Positions 59,201 to 64,000 of a stretch of DNA of 64,000 bases are shown here, piece after piece. Origin of the DNA: Bacillota bacterium. GTDB taxonomy: Bacteria; Bacillota; Clostridia; Christensenellales; JAEXRW01. A program made the translations under genes and the position numbers. Numbering within the stretch: position 1 is the stretch's first letter; each line of letters starts with the position of its first letter. The DNA is taken from assembly GCA_023454175.1 (NCBI GenBank), contig JAEXRW010000023.1, forward strand, positions 40,242 through 104,241, in the 5' to 3' direction. Below the pieces are notes generated by a model. That model searched no databases. It was not told the origin of the DNA and worked only from the letters and a program-made list of their open reading frames with translations.

Positions 59201-60592
59201 CTAAATCCCTTTATTTTCAACGCTTGACGTACGTTCGAGCAAGCAGCAACATTCTGTATGGGACGTATTCGGGAACATGTCCACCGGGGTGACGGCTTCT
59301 GCCGTGTAACCGCCTTCCGCCAGCATCGCCGCGTCCCGCGCCAGCGTGGCTGGGTTGCATGAGACGTAGACGACACGCTTCGCCCCGGATTTCAGGATCG
59401 CTTCGATCGCTGAGGGCTCGCACCCCTTCCGCGGCGGGTCCAGCACGATGATATCGGGCTTTATCCCCTTATCCAGCAATGCGGCCAGCCCGTCTTCCAC
59501 CGTGTCGCAGATGAATTCGGCGTTGGTGATGCCGTTGAGTTCCGCGTTCTTTTTTGCATCCTCGATGGCTTCGGGAACGGATTCGATGCCGTACACCTTC
59601 CCGCCCGCCCGTGCCAGGAAAAGCGAGATCGTCCCCGTCCCGCAGTACGCATCCACGATCACGTCGTCCTTGCCGGGATTGGCGTATTCCAGCGCCTTGC
59701 GGTAGAGCTTCTCCGCCTGCACCACATTCACCTGGAAAAAGGAATTCGGGGAAATGCGGAATCGCAGGCCGGCTATCTCCTCGGTGACCTCATCCTTCCC
59801 CCACAGCGTGATGCTCTCACTTCCGAGTATAACGTTATCTCGCCGGGTGTTGATGTTTTGGATGATAGACTGAAGATCGGGAATGTTCTCCAGAAGCAAA
59901 ACGATCAATTCATCCGCATGCGGAAGCGCCCTGCCGTTGGTCACCAGGATCGCCATGTCCTCGCCTGTCGTCGTATGACGTGTGATGATATGCCGCAGGG
60001 CTCCCTTGTGTGTGGCCTCATCGTAGGGCGGTATGGAATGCTTCTCCATCCAGCCGCGGACGACTTTGATGACCGCATCCCCGCTCTCATGCTGGATCAG
60101 GCACCGCTCCACATCCACGATCCGGTGGCTTCGCGGGGAGAAATACCCGATCTTCGTCTTCCCCGCTTCCGCACCCACCGGGAACGCGCTTTTACCCCGG
60201 TACCGCCAGGGCATGTCCGACGGGATGATCCTTTCGATTTTGATAGCTTGTAATTTCCCGATCCGTGTTAATGCGTCTGCGACCTGCTTCTCTTTGAATG
60301 CCAGCTGGGCCTCATAGTTCATATGCTGCAATTGGCACCCGCCGCACTGCCTGTACACGGGGCAGGCGGGTTCCGTCCGCGCTTCCGATTGATCGAGGAT
60401 ATCCAGCAGCTTTCCCACCGCATACGAAGGCGTGGTCTTGATGATCAACGCACGTACCTGCTCCCCCGGCAGCGCTCCGTTTACGAAAACTGCGAAATTC
60501 TCGTACCGGCCCACCCCCTGACCGTCTGAGAGGAGGGCGTCTATCGTGAGTTCGATCTGCTGGTTTTTCTGAACGGGTAAGTTGTCCTTCAT
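59201..60592 (-). CDS. 23S rRNA (uracil-5-)-methyltransferase, RlmD/RlmCD type
   Basis: 463 residues. TRAM domain (QIELTIDALLSDGQGVGRYENFAVFVNGALPGEQV, 10-45), an Fe-S cluster CPVYRQCGGCQLQH, then the methyltransferase: VDAYCGTGTISLFLA, GIESVPEAIEDAKKNAELNGI, VLDPPRKGCEP and YVSCNPATLARD with the catalytic Cys. It makes m5U in 23S rRNA (U1939, and U747 in Bacillus-type RlmCD). Which site cannot be told. ATG 60592 follows AGAGGAC. Single gene. Confidence 0.88.
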   Translation of the reverse strand: MKDNLPVQKNQQIELTIDALLSDGQGVGRYENFAVFVNGALPGEQVRALIIKTTPSYAVGKLLDILDQSEARTEPACPVYRQCGGCQLQHMNYEAQLAFKEKQVADALTRIGKLQAIKIERIIPSDMPWRYRGKSAFPVGAEAGKTKIGYFSPRSHRIVDVERCLIQHESGDAVIKVVRGWMEKHSIPPYDEATHKGALRHIITRHTTTGEDMAILVTNGRALPHADELIVLLLENIPDLQSIIQNINTRRDNVILGSESITLWGKDEVTEEIAGLRFRISPNSFFQVNVVQAEKLYRKALEYANPGKDDVIVDAYCGTGTISLFLARAGGKVYGIESVPEAIEDAKKNAELNGITNAEFICDTVEDGLAALLDKGIKPDIIVLDPPRKGCEPSAIEAILKSGAKRVVYVSCNPATLARDAAMLAEGGYTAEAVTPVDMFPNTSHTECCCLLERTSSVENKGI

Positions 60593-60704
60593 GGCTGTCC
60601 TCTTGGTTTTTCTCCTGTTATTATGCTTTTACGTTCATAAGGTATGCCATACCCGGTAGTCTTAATGGCATACCTTTAAAATGAAATATAATATTCCCCT
60701 TTTA

Positions 60705-62126
60705 TCAGTCCACTGTCTGGATCTTGATCAGGTTTGTCGCCCCGCTCACGTTCAGCGGCACGCCCGCGGTGATCACCATGATGTCGCCCTTACACACCAG
60801 CCCGCTGCGGAGCGCGTCCTTCTCGCACTGCTCCAGCAGTTCGTCGGTGTTCCGGGTAGGCGGCGTCAGCATCGGCATGACCCCCCAGAGTAATGTCAGC
60901 TTGTTCAGTACCTTTTCGTCGATGGGCAGTGCGATGATGGGGCACGGCGGCCTGTGCTTCGAGACCATCCGCGCCGTATACCCGCTCTTGGTGGGCGTCA
61001 GGATGGCTGCAGCCTCCAGGGAGATGGCCGTTGTGCAGGATGCCGTCGATATCGCGTTTGTGATGGTGGCACCCCCGCTTTTCGGCGCACGAATAAGGAT
61101 CTTCCGCGCATAGTCGATGGAGCCTTCCATCGCCCGGGCGATGCGGTCCATCGTCTCCAGCGCTTCCACCGGGTATTTGCCCGAAGCCGTCTCCCCCGAG
61201 AGCATGATGGCGTCCGCGCTTTCCGCGATGGCGCCCGCCACGTCGTTGGCTTCCGCGCGTGTCGGTCGGGGGTTGCGGATCATACTGTCCAGCATCTGCG
61301 TTGCCACGATTACGGGCTTGCCTGCAGTGTTGCATTTTTTGACGATGGTCTTTTGAACGATGGGCACTTCCTCCACCGCCAGGTCCACGCCGAGGTCGCC
61401 GCGCGCTACCATCACGCCGTCGGCTTCCTCGATGATGCTGTCGATGTTTACGACCCCCTCACGGTTCTCGATCTTTGCGATCACGTGGATGTGCCCGCCG
61501 TTGTTTGCCCGGAGGAATTGTTTGATCAATATCACGTCCCGTGCGTTTTGCACAAAGGATGCGGCGATGAAGTCCACCCCGTTTTTGATGCCGAAGAGGA
61601 TGTCGCTTTTATCCTTTTCGGTGATGTCCGAGAGTTTGATATGCACGCCCGGTACGTTCACGTTTTTCCGGCTTCCCAGCACGCCCCCGTTGACCACGGT
61701 GCAGTATATCTCGGTTCCTTCCACCTTCTTCACCCGTAGGTGCAGGATCCCGTCTTCGATCAGGATGCTGTTGCCTGGCTTTACGTCCCCGGGCAGGCCG
61801 GCATATGTCACGTGCGCGCGTTTTTCATCGCCCACGATCTCCTCGGTCGTCAGGGTAAATGGGTCCCCGGGGGAGATGGCGGCGCCGCCTTCCTGCATCT
61901 CTCCGATGCGGATCTCGGGCCCCTTCGTGTCCAGCAGCAGCCCCAGCGGTTTCCCTGTTTCCCGCCGGTAGTCCATCACCATTTGGATCCTTTCGCCGTG
62001 CTCCTCCTGGGAGCCGTGCGAGAAATTCAGCCGCACCACGTTCATGCCGGATTCCGCCAGCCTGCGGAATACTTCGGGCTTCTCACTGGCCGGGCCTATC
62101 GTGCATATGATCTTGGTCTTTCTCAT
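60705..62126 (-). CDS. pyk: Pyruvate kinase
   Basis: 473 residues: TKIICTIGPASEKPEVFRRLAESGMNVVRLNFSHGSQEEH, GLLLDTKGPEIRIG, the active-site IAKIENREGV, MVARGDLGVDL, VIVATQMLDSMI and PTRAEANDVAGAI with the K+ and ADP sites, then the effector-binding C-terminal domain. Pyruvate kinase converts PEP and ADP to pyruvate and ATP. It lacks the extra C-terminal phosphohistidine domain found in Bacillus. ATG 62126 follows GGGGG. Monocistronic. Confidence 0.95.
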   Translation of the reverse strand: MRKTKIICTIGPASEKPEVFRRLAESGMNVVRLNFSHGSQEEHGERIQMVMDYRRETGKPLGLLLDTKGPEIRIGEMQEGGAAISPGDPFTLTTEEIVGDEKRAHVTYAGLPGDVKPGNSILIEDGILHLRVKKVEGTEIYCTVVNGGVLGSRKNVNVPGVHIKLSDITEKDKSDILFGIKNGVDFIAASFVQNARDVILIKQFLRANNGGHIHVIAKIENREGVVNIDSIIEEADGVMVARGDLGVDLAVEEVPIVQKTIVKKCNTAGKPVIVATQMLDSMIRNPRPTRAEANDVAGAIAESADAIMLSGETASGKYPVEALETMDRIARAMEGSIDYARKILIRAPKSGGATITNAISTASCTTAISLEAAAILTPTKSGYTARMVSKHRPPCPIIALPIDEKVLNKLTLLWGVMPMLTPPTRNTDELLEQCEKDALRSGLVCKGDIMVITAGVPLNVSGATNLIKIQTVD

Positions 62127-62294
62127 CGGAAAACCCCCAAATAAGCGTCATTTTTGTTATCATATCATACTTCCGTCAGCTGCGAAACGAAAAGGATGTT
62201 AACGCTTTGTGAAAGGTTAACACCCTTGCTGGTGAAGCCATAGTATAGTCTTCTTCCGTTGTTTATCAGGTAAAAGGTTGATTCGACTTGCTTT

Positions 62295-63284
62295 TCAGTC
62301 TGCGTAACCCTGGGGGTTGCCCCTGTGCCATTTCCAGGCGGATTCGATGATTTGCTCGATCTCCGGGTACCGGGGTTCCCATCCCAGTTCCTCCTTGACC
62401 TTCTGCGACGATGCTACCAGCGTTGCCGGGTCCCCCGCCCGCCTGCTGATGGTCTTGGTGGGGATGCTCCTGCCCGTCACTCGCCTGGCCGCTTCGATCA
62501 CTTCCAGCACCGTGAAACCGATGCCGTTGCCCAGGTTGTATATTGCGCTTTCCCCCTTCTCCAGTTTGGAAAGGGCGCGTATGTGCGCGTCCGCCAGGTC
62601 GTTCACATGGATGTAGTCCCGCACGCAGGTCCCGTCCCGCGTGGGATAATCGCTGCCGTATACGTCGATGGAGGCGCGCTGCCCCAGCGCCGTTTTCAGC
62701 ACCAGCGGGATCAGGTGGGTCTCGGGGCGGTGGTCTTCGCCGATATCCGTTTCGTCGTCTGCGCCCGCTGCATTGAAGTAGCGCAGCGCCACATGGTTGA
62801 TCCCGTGCGCCGTGTACACCCATTCCAGCATCCGTTCTATGGCCAGCTTCGTTTCCCCGTAGGTATTGGTGGGATGGGTTCTGCTGTCTTCCCGGAGCGG
62901 GGTTTCCTCGGGTTCGCCGTAAACGGCCGCAGTGGAGGAAAAGACGATCCCTTTCACATTCCCTTCCGCCGCGCATTTGAGCAGGCAGCAGGTGCCGTAT
63001 ACGTTGTTGTCATAATATTTCAGGGGGTCTTTCATGCTTTCCCCCACGAGGGATTCCGCCGCAAAATGGATGATATGGTCCACCGCGTTGTCCCGGATGG
63101 TTTTGGAGAGGGTCACGGTGTCCCGGATGTCTCCGGTGATCAGTTTGGCGCCGATCCGTATGCACGCCGCCGTATGCCCTTTCTGCAGGTTGTCGTAGAC
63201 GATGACCTTTTTGCCCCTGCGCATCAGTTCCAGCGCCGTATGGCTGCCGATATACCCCGCGCCTCCGGTGACGAGTATCGCCAT
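62295..63284 (-). CDS. galE: UDP-glucose 4-epimerase
   Basis: 329 residues from ATG 63284, which follows GGGGGA; an in-frame TTG at 63299 overlaps that site. Motifs: NAD-binding VTGGAGYIGSHTALELMRRGK, DNL, HFAAESLVGES, SSTAAVYGEP, the catalytic TNTYGETK (Y..xK), RYFNAAGADDETDIGEDHRPETHLIPLVLKTAL and DYIHVNDLADAH, all GalE-typical. It interconverts UDP-glucose and UDP-galactose. Downstream of hairpin element B. Confidence 0.94.
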   Translation of the reverse strand: MAILVTGGAGYIGSHTALELMRRGKKVIVYDNLQKGHTAACIRIGAKLITGDIRDTVTLSKTIRDNAVDHIIHFAAESLVGESMKDPLKYYDNNVYGTCCLLKCAAEGNVKGIVFSSTAAVYGEPEETPLREDSRTHPTNTYGETKLAIERMLEWVYTAHGINHVALRYFNAAGADDETDIGEDHRPETHLIPLVLKTALGQRASIDVYGSDYPTRDGTCVRDYIHVNDLADAHIRALSKLEKGESAIYNLGNGIGFTVLEVIEAARRVTGRSIPTKTISRRAGDPATLVASSQKVKEELGWEPRYPEIEQIIESAWKWHRGNPQGYAD

Positions 63285-63429
63285 CCTGAATTCCCCCAAT
63301 AAGATTTTATCAGTGTGTCTCGCTAGGTATTTTGATTATAACACGATTCTGCTTTCGGGAGATATATGTTACATACCGCCCTTGATAAACGCTCATAGCA
63401 AAGATTCCGTTGCAAGGGATTAAGAGGAT

Positions 63430-63575
63430 GCCTTTTGGCGACATGCGCGTCAAAAGGCTCAGGGATAGATGGTATGGCGGGGTTAATAATCGCCCCGCTG
63501 CCGCCACACACGTGTGTGTTGCGGAGCACAAGCGGGGCAAAATGCACCAAGGCGGCCATCGCCGCCTTGGTGCAT
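63430..63575. repeat. Four-hairpin intergenic element B
   Basis: Hairpins: GCCTTTTG / CAAAAGGC (63430-63437, 63451-63458) with a 13-nt loop; GCGGGG / CCCCGC (63477-63482, 63493-63498); palindrome ACACACGTGTGT (63506-63517); and a 15-bp stem ATGCACCAAGGCGGC (63542-63556) / its complement (63561-63575). On the minus strand it begins 19 bp after the stop of the isomerase gene, so the long stem may terminate it. The first loop (GCGACATGCGCGT) is the same length as in element A and matches it at 10 of 13 bases while the stems differ. Confidence 0.7.
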
Positions 63576-63593
63576 GAAGAAGTGTCCCGGTTA

Positions 63594-64000
63594 TCAGCCC
63601 TTCAGGAGCAGCTCGATCACATACAGTTCCAGTGCCTCGTAGTCCCGTTCCTCGATGCACTTCTTTTGATAGGCGCGGTCAAATTTCTTCGCCTTCTCCT
63701 CCAGCATTTTCGCCACCTTCAGGCTGTTTTCCAGGTGCGCGTAGGATACCGGCAGCTTCTGCGTCCGCATCGCCTTCACGTCCAGCCCCACGTATTCGCC
63801 GCGCGAGCCGTAGTTGTTCTCCACCAGCAGGCGGATCTGGTTGAAGGCGCCTCGCAGCTCGTTTGCGCCGAACGCCTTGTCCTGGTCGTACTTCAGCCCG
63901 TTCTGGCTGTTCAGGTGCACGCTCCACAGCTTGCCGAAGGACATCGCAAAGGCGATCTCGTTGGCCGGTTCCAGCCCCGCCAGCACCGCATGCGCCGTCT
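63594..64000 (-). CDS. Xylose isomerase-like protein, C-terminal part
   Basis: Open to the right window edge; the last 135 residues are visible. THAVLAGLEPANEIAFAMSFGKLWSVHLNSQNGLKYDQDKAFG and AFNQIRLLVENNYG...YVGLDVKAMRT fit the C-terminal barrel of the Actinobacterial/short xylose isomerase family, where the HLN and D..D residues hold the second metal. It would interconvert aldose and ketose. The active-site His and N-terminal half are outside. Confidence in the exact substrate is low. Confidence 0.7.
   Translation of the reverse strand, partial: TAHAVLAGLEPANEIAFAMSFGKLWSVHLNSQNGLKYDQDKAFGANELRGAFNQIRLLVENNYGSRGEYVGLDVKAMRTQKLPVSYAHLENSLKVAKMLEEKAKKFDRAYQKKCIEERDYEALELYVIELLLKG

Noticed and set aside
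62325..63302. 325-codon plus-strand frame over galE
   Set aside because: Antisense shadow of a highly conserved epimerase.

Overview
The window looks like a chromosomal segment of a low- to mid-GC anaerobic Bacillota, probably a clostridial lineage. This rests on Shine-Dalgarno starts (AGGAGG-like, with frequent TTG starts), a BlaI/M56 pair, a VanZ protein, a YozE protein, a LexA box of Bacillus type, and a family 2A encapsulin. The genus cannot be read from the sequence. Host DNA at 1-5127 and 32456-64000 looks GC-richer; a block in between is visibly AT-rich.

Left flank (1-5127): the 5' part of a large fused enzyme (acyl-AMP ligase, acyl carrier protein, start of an alpha-oxoamine synthase), a Dph6-type PP-loop ATPase, an acidic hypothetical protein and an Imm-5-like protein.

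Tn7-like transposon (5128-32455, 27,328 bp): it has TGT...ACA tips, similar terminal repeats, internal transposase-site-like repeats and a 5-bp target duplication AGCAG. It sits in the last codons of a yaiI (UPF0178) gene, and its right tip supplies the new C-terminus and stop codon. A second, relict copy of that tip lies immediately outside the left end. A long leftward operon encodes TnsC2, a split second TnsB, TnsA, a full-length TnsB1, TnsC1 and two TnsD-size TniQ proteins. Decayed tniQ and tnsB pieces are scattered among them. Cargo comprises a Sel1-repeat protein with a short paralogue, a LexA-controlled Y-family DNA polymerase, a Mokosh-like kinase-helicase operon ending in a KAP NTPase, and a 1640-residue helicase-nuclease followed by a YdbC-type DNA-binding protein. 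This reads as a defence-carrying element.

Right flank (32456-64000): a family 2A encapsulin shell with its cysteine desulfurase cargo; a methyltransferase, a ketopantoate reductase-like enzyme and a pRiA4b ORF-3 protein; two acetyltransferases; a cNMP-binding/DUF2225 protein; DUF2785, an alpha/beta hydrolase, a GH30 glycosidase and DUF7000; a standalone LigD phosphoesterase; a second Imm-5-like protein; a BlaI-M56-lipoprotein locus (LRR and RCC1-like lipoproteins); a DEAD-box helicase behind a structured leader containing a terminator; small hypotheticals; VanZ; a rifampin ADP-ribosyltransferase; RlmD-type rRNA methyltransferase; pyruvate kinase; GalE; and the 3' end of a xylose isomerase-like gene. 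Two multi-hairpin intergenic elements share a conserved loop. No tRNA, rRNA or CRISPR array was seen.
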